Shown: positions 8,351 through 17,225 of the stretch, in pieces
Layout: each line of letters starts with the position of its first letter
How positions within the stretch are numbered: position 1 is the first letter of the stretch
Assembly (NCBI RefSeq): GCF_003144325.1
Contig: NZ_PENS01000001.1
Coordinates: 124,001 to 188,000 of the forward strand
DNA from: Proteus terrae
GTDB lineage: Bacteria > Pseudomonadota > Gammaproteobacteria > Enterobacterales > Enterobacteriaceae
Length of the DNA stretch: 64,000 nucleotides
Reading direction: 5' to 3'
Program-made: the position numbers and the translations under genes
Notes under the pieces: model-generated
The model's input: only the letters and a program-made list of their open reading frames with translations
The model's database searches: none
What the model was told of the DNA's origin: nothing

Positions 8351-10858
8351 TTATTGGCTAAATTGAACTGATATCAAAAGTACATTACCTTTTCGAGTAG
8401 GTGAACCATTAAAACGCCATTGATATGCAGCATCAATAACAGCATCGTCTATGCTCATATCTCCACTACTAGATTTCAATAACACCACAGTAGGAACACC
8501 TTGAGGATCAACATCAAGTTGTAAGATCATATCTCCTGTTTTAGGTGCGGAGTCAGGCGCATTCACTTTTGGTAGTGGCTGATTACTACCTTTGATATTC
8601 GCTGATGAGAAATCAACACTAAATGTCCGATTTGATTGCTCAATTTTATCGGTATTCAAAAATGAACGAACAACTTTGCTATTCGGATCTGATGCCGGTA
8701 TTGCACGTTGAGCTAACTGAATTTGTGTTAAGTCATCACTGAGATAATCATCAGAAGGCTTAACTTCAACACCTTCAGGTAAATAACGCATATCCATTCT
8801 TGCTCGTAAGGTTTGATAGCGCTCTAAACGAGCACCCTCAAGTGTATTTATCACCATTCTCATTTCTAGCATTTGCATTAAAGAACTAATACTCTCTTTC
8901 GATTTTTGCTGTGCAGCTTTCGCAAATGCACCTGCGGCAATTTCTGGATCTTCATCAAGCCATGTTATTCCCCAACCTAACCAGACATCTTCACGCTCAG
9001 GATCTAATGCAATAGCTTGTTCAAAATGAGTACGCGCTTTCAATAATAAAGTTTGCCAATATTCTTTATCTTGCGGATAAATATTAGGTGATCTGGCTAA
9101 GTTGTTAGTTCCCACGTTGTAATACTGCAACTCAAAACGCGCAACCATTCTAACAACATCATCGTTATCTTGATTCATAACGAGTTTTTCATTTAAAAAG
9201 CGAATACTGTTATCCCAATTTTCATGATTATTCTCGCCATTAGGCAATGTCTGCAACTCTTTTAAGATTGCTTGTAACGTTGCACGCTTTTCTTGCTGTT
9301 TTTGCGATAGTCTAGGGTAATAAGAAGCATAAGGATCATAGCTAGAGCGAGTTACTTCTCTTTCATCGTTTAATTCTGGCGCTTGTTTTTTCAATTCTGA
9401 ATAAACATTTTCGGTAAGTGTTATCCCTTTAGCTTCTTGTCTTGCGTAAGCTTTAACCAGTTTTATCAATGTTGATTGCAGCTTAACAGCATACTCTTTC
9501 CAACCAAGGAGAGTGCTTTCAAAACGCACTGTTACACGTTGGCGATATCCGTCTTTATTTGGCATAAAACGCCAATAACGAGCAGCACTCACAGCTTGAT
9601 CATCGAAAGCATCAACACCACTACTGTTTTGCACCCAAAGCCCTGAAATACGCCCTTGAGGATCAACATCAACGGATAAAATAACCTCTGCGCGGGGGAT
9701 ATATCTTCTGATGGTTGGATAACGGATCTCAGTTAAGTTTTTCACTTCATTAGGTGATTCAACAATCACTTCTCCAGGATACTCTTTTCCCATCATTGAT
9801 TGCATTTCAAGATAAGTGGTTAAATCATTATTAATTGCATTACTCACTGGTAATCGCTGATTAGCAAGCTTAGTGACTTCTTCTGGTGGTGTACTGTTTT
9901 GTCGATAAAAACGATCTTCGATAACACGCGCTTGCAATATTTGATAAATCTGCCGTTGATTTTCAGTAAGCTCTGAAATTGCTTTTTTCAATAATTGTTG
10001 TGCTGAAATATCATTATGCCCTTGCTTAGCCTGTTTCAACGTATCGGCTACCATTAAAGCTAACATCGCTTTTTCAATCTGAGCATCGGGGGAACGATGA
10101 GCAATATAAGTCAATGCTAAAACTTGCCATGCCTCAGGTGATAAGGGGGCAACAGCAATAACATTAATACCTGATTGCGTTAATTGAGCATCATGACTAT
10201 TTGAAAGGGAAGCTAATGCCTGAGCAACCATAATCTCAGGTTGATTTAATAGCCAGTCGCCATAAAAATTGAGTGTTTTTAAAGCGTCCGCACGTTCTGG
10301 TGTTCCTTTTGTATGAATTAAATAAGCTTCTTTCGCTTTTGTCGCAGCAGTCACATCATCACTAAAATAATCTAATCCTGGTAAAGCTATTCGTGCTTTT
10401 TCAATAGCGTTAATAGATGCCAATGCTTTAGCTTGATTAGACCGAATAATTTTACGAATATCATCTTCACTATTAACAACAAAATAATGAAAATTTTGCC
10501 ATTCAGATTGTTCGATATTTTGTAAAACAAAACGACGACGATCTTCTAATTCATTCTTTGGGATCACCGAAAATGACACACCTAGCGCCATTAAAAGCAC
10601 TAGCCCTCCGCCAAATAAATAGTAAATATTTTTAGCTCTCCACGATTGCAATAACATAACAATCGTCATAATGAGAGAGCCTAGCCATAATCCCAGTAAG
10701 AAATTACGCTCATCAAAGCGAACTGATGCGGGGAGAATTTTACTATTAAAACCATCAATCAAGCTAAAGGTTGAAACTAGGAAGGCTGGCAACCAAAAAG
10801 GGAACAGTAACGTTATAACGCCAATAATAATGAGGATCAGCTTTATTCTTTTTTTCAT
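8351..10858 (-). CDS. Envelope protein with two TonB-C-like domains, fourth gene of kinase operon
   Basis: An 835-residue protein I cannot assign to a named gene. Three membrane segments lie in the first 100 residues (about 8-33, 53-72 and 78-98); by the positive-inside rule the remaining ~735 residues face the periplasm. Two copies of a TonB C-terminal-like fold are visible, about residues 385-455 (SVDVDPQGRISGLWVQ, then AARYWRFMP) and 770-835 (QLDVDPQGVPTVVLL, then AAYQWRF). The region around 580-690 has a TPR-like helical repeat (FEQAIALDPEREDVWLGWG). There is no proline-rich spacer as in TonB and no ExbB/ExbD neighbour. The start has AGGGA seven bases upstream and lies 15 bases after the kinase gene. 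The molecular role is unknown. Confidence 0.85.
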   Translation of the reverse strand: MKKRIKLILIIIGVITLLFPFWLPAFLVSTFSLIDGFNSKILPASVRFDERNFLLGLWLGSLIMTIVMLLQSWRAKNIYYLFGGGLVLLMALGVSFSVIPKNELEDRRRFVLQNIEQSEWQNFHYFVVNSEDDIRKIIRSNQAKALASINAIEKARIALPGLDYFSDDVTAATKAKEAYLIHTKGTPERADALKTLNFYGDWLLNQPEIMVAQALASLSNSHDAQLTQSGINVIAVAPLSPEAWQVLALTYIAHRSPDAQIEKAMLALMVADTLKQAKQGHNDISAQQLLKKAISELTENQRQIYQILQARVIEDRFYRQNSTPPEEVTKLANQRLPVSNAINNDLTTYLEMQSMMGKEYPGEVIVESPNEVKNLTEIRYPTIRRYIPRAEVILSVDVDPQGRISGLWVQNSSGVDAFDDQAVSAARYWRFMPNKDGYRQRVTVRFESTLLGWKEYAVKLQSTLIKLVKAYARQEAKGITLTENVYSELKKQAPELNDEREVTRSSYDPYASYYPRLSQKQQEKRATLQAILKELQTLPNGENNHENWDNSIRFLNEKLVMNQDNDDVVRMVARFELQYYNVGTNNLARSPNIYPQDKEYWQTLLLKARTHFEQAIALDPEREDVWLGWGITWLDEDPEIAAGAFAKAAQQKSKESISSLMQMLEMRMVINTLEGARLERYQTLRARMDMRYLPEGVEVKPSDDYLSDDLTQIQLAQRAIPASDPNSKVVRSFLNTDKIEQSNRTFSVDFSSANIKGSNQPLPKVNAPDSAPKTGDMILQLDVDPQGVPTVVLLKSSSGDMSIDDAVIDAAYQWRFNGSPTRKGNVLLISVQFSQ

Positions 10859-10873
10859 ATTATTTTCCCTAAA

Positions 10874-12349
10874 CTATGGCTTTCTTTTCAAAATATGCAT
10901 TGAAGGGAAAACAAAAATAACTAACAAGATAATGGCTGAAACCATTAAAAACATCACACTCAACATTGTTATTAGTATTTGTTCAATATAATCCGCTTTG
11001 ATTAAATCCGAGACCCAATTGGGGCCTAACCCACTACTTATACCCTGCGGAATAAAATTCATCAGCAATAATCCAAATATCACAGGAACCAACATGGCAA
11101 TTGCGGTATGTAAAATAACCTTAGGGACTTTACTTATTGCTTGTTTTATAGCAATAAAAATCGCAGGAGGCTGTCGCGGTTTAGGCGGAGCTGTGCGTCT
11201 TGTCGCTTGTCTAACTGTAGCATTTTGTACTCTGGTTTTACCTACCTGCTCTCGTTGCGTTTCATTTTGTTTTTGAGTCGTTGCAACTTGTTGTAATTGA
11301 GCTTGTCTTGCACATGCAGCACAGGCTTTACCCGCAAAATGCTGGTGGTTTTTTTCTTTCTGACAAACCAACATTTGCTGCTTTTCAGGTTGTGCATATT
11401 CATAAAGCGCTGTAGACCATGTTTTGGCGCTTGGTCTTAATGAAGGCGCACCAGAAAACGCTTTATCAAAGAGTGTTCTTAATGTATCGGGTAATTGTTT
11501 ATGTCCACTCGCCACACTAGGTGTAATTAAATTATGCGCTTTTATACCATAACCGTAAAAACGCCCAGCAATACGCCTTGGAATATCCGTAGGTACAGTG
11601 TCGTTTTTAGGGCGACCACTAAAAGGATGAATACCAAAATTAAGCAACTGGAAAATAATTACTGCTAAGGCAAATCGGTCTTGCCACTCTTCCTCTGCTT
11701 CAGGAATAGTTTGCTTGGCTTGAAATTCTGGCGCTAAATATTCGACGGTAAATTGTCCTGCGGGATAACGTGTATTCTCACCTTGAATACTAAATCCATC
11801 ACAATCTAGAAGAGACATATACAAACTTGATTTATAAAACCGCAAATTCAGCGGTTTCATATCAATAATGCGATGCCCTTGTTGATGTAAAGCATCAATC
11901 AATGAACAAAGGTTATATGCGAGACTAACTTTTGCCCCCATTCCCGTAGGTAACCCATGAGCTTTGGCTTGGCGTTCTTGAAGAATGTATTCCAATTCAA
12001 TAGTATTTTTGACATCAAGTTCAGGCATCACAAAGCCAACAAATTGTTTTTGACTATTGTATAAACGAGCTTGGGGCCATGCGAGTTGGATAATAGGAGT
12101 ATTGTTAACAGAGACAGGCTTTAATGCAGGTTCTAATTTCTGCATCGCCGAGATCTTTTTCAGATAATAAGCTTTATCAATTTTGTCATGATAAACTTTT
12201 GAAACTTGGAAAGGTGCGTTATTAATATGGCTAACGCTACCTGCACCACCGCTTTTTATCAAATTACCTATTTGATAAATCTTGCCGTTTTCATCTTGTA
12301 GTTGCGTAGATACTGGCTGAGCCATCCCTTTTTTTCTCGCTTTTACCAC
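10874..12349 (-). CDS. Atypical Ser/Thr kinase with zinc ribbon and C-terminal membrane anchor
   Basis: A 491-residue protein with a eukaryotic-like kinase fold at about residues 25-310: glycine loop KSGGAGSV, lysine in QVSKVYH, catalytic loop IIDMKPLNL in place of the usual HRDxKxxN, DCDGF in place of DFG, and LAPEF in place of APE. A short Cys-rich ribbon (LVCQKEKNH then KACAACARQ) follows near 330-347, then a basic linker and two membrane segments near 410-435 and 455-480. It resembles E. coli YegI and the kinases of TerY triads. The start shown is GTG, overlapping the PP2C stop by seven bases; an ATG at 12325 is the alternative. The ATP and Mg ligands remain, so catalysis is plausible. 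Confidence 0.82.
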   Translation of the reverse strand: MVKARKKGMAQPVSTQLQDENGKIYQIGNLIKSGGAGSVSHINNAPFQVSKVYHDKIDKAYYLKKISAMQKLEPALKPVSVNNTPIIQLAWPQARLYNSQKQFVGFVMPELDVKNTIELEYILQERQAKAHGLPTGMGAKVSLAYNLCSLIDALHQQGHRIIDMKPLNLRFYKSSLYMSLLDCDGFSIQGENTRYPAGQFTVEYLAPEFQAKQTIPEAEEEWQDRFALAVIIFQLLNFGIHPFSGRPKNDTVPTDIPRRIAGRFYGYGIKAHNLITPSVASGHKQLPDTLRTLFDKAFSGAPSLRPSAKTWSTALYEYAQPEKQQMLVCQKEKNHQHFAGKACAACARQAQLQQVATTQKQNETQREQVGKTRVQNATVRQATRRTAPPKPRQPPAIFIAIKQAISKVPKVILHTAIAMLVPVIFGLLLMNFIPQGISSGLGPNWVSDLIKADYIEQILITMLSVMFLMVSAIILLVIFVFPSMHILKRKP

Positions 12350-13098
12350 AACTCTTCATCCCTGATGCAAATAACTAAGGTTTTATCATCACCTGTGATT
12401 GAATGTGTTCGAGGATCAGCTAAAGTCCCTGCTAACGCCTCACTTCCGCTATCTTCTGAAACTGTTTTTAAATAACGGATCACGGGGGTAATAAACGGTT
12501 CATAAAGGGCATCACACGCTTTATTCATAGCAAAAGGCTGTACACCATCAGACATCAGAATAACTTGTTTTATTGGTTTATTTAGGGGAATAACGCGTAA
12601 GTGTGCTTCCCAATTTTCTGATGTCACAAACCAAGTTTGATTCGCATATTCTCCGTTTTCTGGCTGTGATACATAACTTGTACCATCGCAGTATTCCACC
12701 ACAGCAATACCATCACCCAGATGGAACAAATAGCCACTATCATCACCAACCCAACATGCAACCAGTGTTGATGCATATTCATTAAGCGCACACTGTTTTA
12801 TTTCTGCATATTCGGCAAGCTGGAGGCGAATATCTTCAATAAGTTGCTTAGCCCCTTGTGCTATCTGTTTTTCAGTTAACAAATCAATATTTGGCCACTC
12901 TGTAATTCGTAGCGTAAATAACCGAGCAACAAGCTGAGCACCTTGTTCACTATAGCGAGAAGAGCCCGCACCATCACAAACCGCAGCAATAAGATATTCA
13001 CCTTTGCGACGAATAAAATAAGCATCCTGACAGGGAATTTGACGTTCTTGATGGGCTATGCCTGTCACTGATGCCCCATAAGCTAACCAATCATTCAT
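12343..13098 (-). CDS. PP2C-type Ser/Thr protein phosphatase
   Basis: A 251-residue cytosolic phosphatase of the PPM/PP2C superfamily, in the group of E. coli PphC (YegK), which is encoded beside the kinase gene yegI. Metal and catalytic signatures: QDA near residue 24, VCDGAGSS at 40-47, HLGDGI, LMSDGVQ and, near the end, GDDKTLV. The start at 13098 forms a TGATG overlap with the stop of the VWA gene, which argues for translational coupling; longer starts lie inside that gene. It probably removes phosphates placed by the kinase encoded next. Confidence 0.87.
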   Translation of the reverse strand: MNDWLAYGASVTGIAHQERQIPCQDAYFIRRKGEYLIAAVCDGAGSSRYSEQGAQLVARLFTLRITEWPNIDLLTEKQIAQGAKQLIEDIRLQLAEYAEIKQCALNEYASTLVACWVGDDSGYLFHLGDGIAVVEYCDGTSYVSQPENGEYANQTWFVTSENWEAHLRVIPLNKPIKQVILMSDGVQPFAMNKACDALYEPFITPVIRYLKTVSEDSGSEALAGTLADPRTHSITGDDKTLVICIRDEELW

Positions 13099-13766
13099 CA
13101 AACAGGTACACTCGCCCAAGAATCAGTTGAAGGTAATTGTGCTGTGCCACCCGGTGTAGATTGAGAAACCACCTGCATACTAGCACTTAGCCATAAGAAC
13201 AATTCTTTAAATTGCAATCCTTTAAGCATTTTCACACCATTAACACCATTACGGCTAAAGCTCCCCATGACTTCCGCTGATGCACCATCAACCATTATAG
13301 GAAATACCGCTGTTTTTTGACTTTCTTCGGCTTGGCGACAAAGCTGTGCAGCCTGCTCCCATTGGTCTGTCGGAACACCATCAGACATTAAAAACAGCCA
13401 AGGACGAGTATAAGCAACACCTGCTTGTTTAAAGTGCTGTTTTTCAGCTTCAATCTCTTCAAGCGCTAGCGTAATGGCTTGCCCCATAGGCGTTGTACCA
13501 TTTGCTTCTAAAACAGGTGCCGTAAAGTCCATTGCATCTTTCCAATCACCATGAACTGTACATTGGTCATACCCGCCATATTCAATCACTAAAATACGCA
13601 CACGTTTTGCCGCAATAACATCATTTTTTAGTTCTTGTTCTAGTAGCTTAAGGCCTTCATTTAGTTGTTGAATAGGCTGTCCATACATACTACCAGAGCT
13701 ATCTAATACTAAGATCAGTGGGGTTCTTTGTTCACTATTATCAACCAAGGCTACGTCAGGGATCAT
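13098..13766 (-). CDS. von Willebrand factor A domain protein (TerY/YegL-like)
   Basis: A 222-residue protein made almost wholly of one VWA domain. A complete metal-ion-dependent adhesion site is visible: DSSGSM at 22-27, the threonine in NGTTPMG, and the aspartate in MSDGVPTD. It resembles TerY and E. coli YegL, adaptor-like proteins encoded with PP2C phosphatases and kinases. I set the start at ATG 13766 because GGAG lies six bases upstream; two earlier ATGs at 13781/13778 lack a ribosome site. It is the first gene of the operon. No signal peptide is present, so it should act in the cytosol. Confidence 0.85.
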   Translation of the reverse strand: MIPDVALVDNSEQRTPLILVLDSSGSMYGQPIQQLNEGLKLLEQELKNDVIAAKRVRILVIEYGGYDQCTVHGDWKDAMDFTAPVLEANGTTPMGQAITLALEEIEAEKQHFKQAGVAYTRPWLFLMSDGVPTDQWEQAAQLCRQAEESQKTAVFPIMVDGASAEVMGSFSRNGVNGVKMLKGLQFKELFLWLSASMQVVSQSTPGGTAQLPSTDSWASVPV

Positions 13767-13799
13767 AAGATGCTCCATCATTCAGTTATTATTTTTCAT

Positions 13800-13818
13800 G
13801 ATAATGATTAATGTAACA
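13800..13818. promoter_or_regulatory. Possible Fur box upstream of the VWA operon
   Basis: Read on the minus strand, the 19 bases end in TAATCATTATC, which matches the right half of the Fur consensus very well; the left half is weak (about 13 of 19 overall). It lies about 35 bases upstream of the VWA start. AT-rich sequence gives chance matches. Confidence 0.25.
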
Positions 13819-13950
13819 TAAAGACAAGAAATTCATCAGAAAGAAAAAAGCAATAAATTGAAGATAAAGATATATCTAATAAAAATCTTGCCTTAAAGCT
13901 CATTAAGCTAGTTTTTGGCTAAATCTGAGATACTTTTCGAGCTTTTAGAT

Positions 13951-13992
13951 AAAAAAAACACCTCATTACATAAAGTAAAAAGGTGCTTTTTA
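13951..13992 (-). terminator. Terminator after recR
   Basis: An inverted repeat (AACACCT / AGGTGCTT, extended by A/T and G-U pairs) with a long AT loop, followed on the minus strand by a run of T (from the eight A's at 13951). It lies 18-60 bases after the recR stop. Confidence 0.65.
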
Positions 13993-14009
13993 ATAAACTA
14001 TTTATGATG

Positions 14010-14614
14010 TTAATAGTGGATTTTTTGGCGTCCAGCGATAGAGTGCGAAAGCGTTGTACCATCGACCATTTCAAGCTCACCGCCCACGGGAACTCCATGA
14101 GCAATTCGGCTAGCAGCAATATCATACTGAGCACAAATTTCAGCAATATAATTGGCTGTAGCTTCACCTTCAACGGTCGGGTTTGTAGCCAAGATCACTT
14201 CTGAAATAGTCTCTTGGCTTAAGCGTTCTTCAAGTCTATCTAAACCAATATCCATAGGCCCAATACCATCTAAAGGGGATAAATGCCCCATTAAAACAAA
14301 GTATCGTCCCGCAAACTGCCCTGTCTGCTCGATAGCATGAATATCCGCAGGACTTTCGACAACACAAATTTGCCCATTTTGCTGACGGCGAACATTGGCA
14401 CAGATGGTGCAACGCTCTTCTTCAGTAAAGGTTCGGCAATCACAACAATGACCAATTTCAGACATTGCACGCGTGAGTGCTTGTGCAAGTCGCATACCAC
14501 CGCTTCTATCACGTTGAAGCAGTTGGAAAGCCATTCGTTGCGCTGATTTAGGTCCGACACCGGGTAAACAACGCAACGCTTCCATTAATGATTCAAGAAG
14601 TGGGCTGGTTTGCA

Positions 14615-14615
<1 letters not shown>
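14010..14615 (-). CDS. recR: Recombination mediator RecR
   Basis: A 201-residue protein, full length for the family. RecR works with RecF and RecO to load RecA on gapped DNA. Domains in order: helix-hairpin-helix ([17 protein letters not shown]), a four-cysteine zinc finger ([16 protein letters not shown]) near 57-72, and a Toprim domain starting [10 protein letters not shown]. Its ATG overlaps the ybaB stop (TAATG), the same arrangement as in other enterobacteria. In E. coli htpG follows; here the VWA-kinase operon does. Confidence 0.97.
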
Positions 14616-14980
<365 letters not shown>

Positions 14981-14998
14981 TCATACAACATGTTGCGA

Positions 14999-16972
14999 TT
15001 AAACAGGTCGGATACTTTCTTCATCCAGTTCAGCATCAAAATATTGCTGTAATGTTTGAATCGTTTTATCCGTAATAATCGATTGACGCGATAACGCCAA
15101 TTTTTCATCATAAATGGCTTGTCGCCACTCCAACGGTGTTTTTACCGCTGGATCATCATCTTCTATAATTGTGAGTGAAATTGCTTTTCCATGCAATTCA
15201 CTTAACGCATTAGTGAGCGTGCGTAACGCATTTGCTGAATTTAAATGTTTCTGTTTAGTTCGTAAATGCAAAATAACGTTTTCTTCACTTACTGTCTCTT
15301 TATACGCATTTAATGCCAGTTGTTGTACTAATTTAGGCAGTGGCATTTTGTCAATTTCAGCAGCCCAAGCATCTCTTTCTTGCGACTCTTTAGCAATTTT
15401 TGCTGCTAATTCAGGTGTTTTTTCATATTCGAGAACTTCTTTGAGCTCTTTTGGTGAAGAAACAACCTCTTGCGTTGACATTAATTCAGGGTTTTGTGGA
15501 CGCCACTGATACTCTTCTTTTTTCTTTTTTTCAGGCGCATTAGTCTGACGCTTAGCAACTTGCTGGCGTTTTTCACTCACGGCTGCTAGCCGCTCTAATG
15601 CACTAGCAGCCGGCTTAGCCCGATTAGGCGTCGCCGGTTCAGACTTTTTTGGCGGGGTTTGTTGTTCCGTCCCCTTTATTGCCTGCCTTGCTCTTAAAAG
15701 TTGTGCAGCAGGGCTATTGCCTAATGAAGCACTATTTTCTGTTGGTGAAGATGGTTTGTGAGCCATTTGAGACGAATGCGTTTGCGCCACTTGCGGGGCG
15801 TAATGTTCAGACATTCTATTCGCAGGCAGTGATGCCGAAGGTAACGTTTGTGCTAATGGCGCAGAAGGTATTTCGTCAATCACTGTTTTAGGATGAAAAG
15901 CAAGCGCACGTAGTAGCGTCATTTCAACGCCCATACGTCTATCTGGCGCATAAGCCAGCTCTTTTCGCCCTACTAATAAGGTTTGATAATAGAGTTGTAA
16001 ATCTTGTGGAGAAACAGATTTAGCCAATAAACGTAAGCGCTCTTGAGTAAATTGTGCTTGAGGATCCTCTTCACTTGGCAATAATTGCAACATTGCAATT
16101 TGATGTAGTAATGAGAGTGTTTCAACCAAGAGATTTTCCCAGTCAGTACCTCTTGAAGCAACTTCATTAACCAGCGACATAACCTGTTGACCATCGGCTT
16201 TTGCCAGCGCTTCAATCAATGCTAAAGGCTGAGCATCATCAATCGTGCCAAGCATTTGGCTAACCACTTCTGCACTGACAACACCTTCGCCACTTGCAAT
16301 AGCTTGGTCTGTTAAGCTTAATGCATCTCGCATACTGCCATCAGCGGCACGCGCAATAAGTTGACGCGCTCTTACATCATTTTCAATATGCTCAGCTGCA
16401 AGCACTTTTTCGAGTTGTGTTGCAATCTGGTCAATATCTAATGCACGCAGATGAAATTGTAAGCAACGCGATAAAATCGTGACAGGTAATTTTTGTGGAT
16501 CGGTCGTCGCTAATAAGAATTTAACGTGCTCTGGCGGTTCTTCTAATGTTTTTAATAGCGCATTAAAACTGTGACGAGAAAGCATGTGAACTTCGTCGAT
16601 TAGGTAGACCTTAAAACGTCCACGAGCAGGCGCATATTGAACATTATCAAGCAATTCACGGGTGTCTTCTACCTTAGTACGAGATGCGGCATCGATTTCA
16701 ATTAAATCGACAAAACGCCCTTGTTCTATTTCAAGACAATTTGCACATTGACCACAAGGTTTACTCGTAATGCCAGTTTCACAATTAAGCCCTTTGGCAA
16801 ATAATCGGGCAATAGTGGTTTTTCCAACACCTCTTGTGCCAGAAAAAAGATAGGCGTGATGAAGTCGCTGATGATCAAGACCATTAGCTAAAGCCGTCAA
16901 CACATGACGTTGACCAACAACATCGTTAAAAGTTTGTGGGCGCCACTTACGGGCAAGTACCTGATAGCTCAT
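14999..16972 (-). CDS. dnaX: DNA polymerase III tau/gamma subunit
   Basis: The 657-residue tau subunit of the clamp loader; it ties the polymerase cores to DnaB. AAA+ domain with Walker A GTRGVGKTT near residue 45, four zinc-binding cysteines (CETGITSKPCGQCANC) near 64-79, and Walker B region LIDEVHML. The C-terminal 150 residues form the alpha-binding domain ending in DAELDEESIRP. Codons 442-443 (CCA AAA AAG TCT GA) form the classic -1 frameshift site, giving a gamma form of about 444 residues; see the separate entry. The upstream neighbour is apt, and ybaB-recR follow. Confidence 0.97.
   Translation of the reverse strand: MSYQVLARKWRPQTFNDVVGQRHVLTALANGLDHQRLHHAYLFSGTRGVGKTTIARLFAKGLNCETGITSKPCGQCANCLEIEQGRFVDLIEIDAASRTKVEDTRELLDNVQYAPARGRFKVYLIDEVHMLSRHSFNALLKTLEEPPEHVKFLLATTDPQKLPVTILSRCLQFHLRALDIDQIATQLEKVLAAEHIENDVRARQLIARAADGSMRDALSLTDQAIASGEGVVSAEVVSQMLGTIDDAQPLALIEALAKADGQQVMSLVNEVASRGTDWENLLVETLSLLHQIAMLQLLPSEEDPQAQFTQERLRLLAKSVSPQDLQLYYQTLLVGRKELAYAPDRRMGVEMTLLRALAFHPKTVIDEIPSAPLAQTLPSASLPANRMSEHYAPQVAQTHSSQMAHKPSSPTENSASLGNSPAAQLLRARQAIKGTEQQTPPKKSEPATPNRAKPAASALERLAAVSEKRQQVAKRQTNAPEKKKKEEYQWRPQNPELMSTQEVVSSPKELKEVLEYEKTPELAAKIAKESQERDAWAAEIDKMPLPKLVQQLALNAYKETVSEENVILHLRTKQKHLNSANALRTLTNALSELHGKAISLTIIEDDDPAVKTPLEWRQAIYDEKLALSRQSIITDKTIQTLQQYFDAELDEESIRPV
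15639..15652 (-). promoter_or_regulatory. dnaX programmed -1 frameshift site
   Basis: The minus strand reads CCA AAA AAG TCT GAA in the tau frame. The heptamer A AAA AAG is at 15644-15650; after a -1 slip the next codons are GTC then TGA (15639-15641), so gamma would end one residue after the slip. This is the position of the E. coli site (PKKSEP in both proteins). Just downstream, CCGGC and GCCGG can pair to form a stimulating hairpin, and AAGGGGA lies about 20 bases upstream, farther than in E. coli. Confidence 0.8.
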
Positions 16973-17225
16973 TGATTCCGCTAAATTTGAACAAGATTTA
17001 TCTCTATGCTAACACAGGGACGACCTATTGAGCGAGATTTGTAAGAAACAAATGAGATATTGATGAAAGAACCAGCAGAAATTGAAGATAAAATAAAAAG
17101 TAACAATTGTGCGGGCAATATACATTTATAAAAATAGAAAAACTTATAAACGATATATAAACACCCGCACTTTTACTTGTGCTTACGATAAGAGCTCATA
17201 AGCCCTTCTCTAAACAGTGAAGATA

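Noticed and set aside
8351..10858. Naming the TonB-C protein as TonB or an iron transporter component
   Set aside because: No Pro-rich spacer, no ExbB/ExbD or receptor genes nearby, and three N-terminal spans instead of one.
13098..13766. Calling the locus a tellurite-resistance operon
   Set aside because: The VWA protein is TerY-like, but no terA/B/C/D/E/Z-type gene is in the window.
14152..14340. Antisense and alternate-frame reading frames over recR, dnaX, btsT, lon and other genes
   Set aside because: They mirror the codon pattern of the genes beneath, lack ribosome sites and have no family features.
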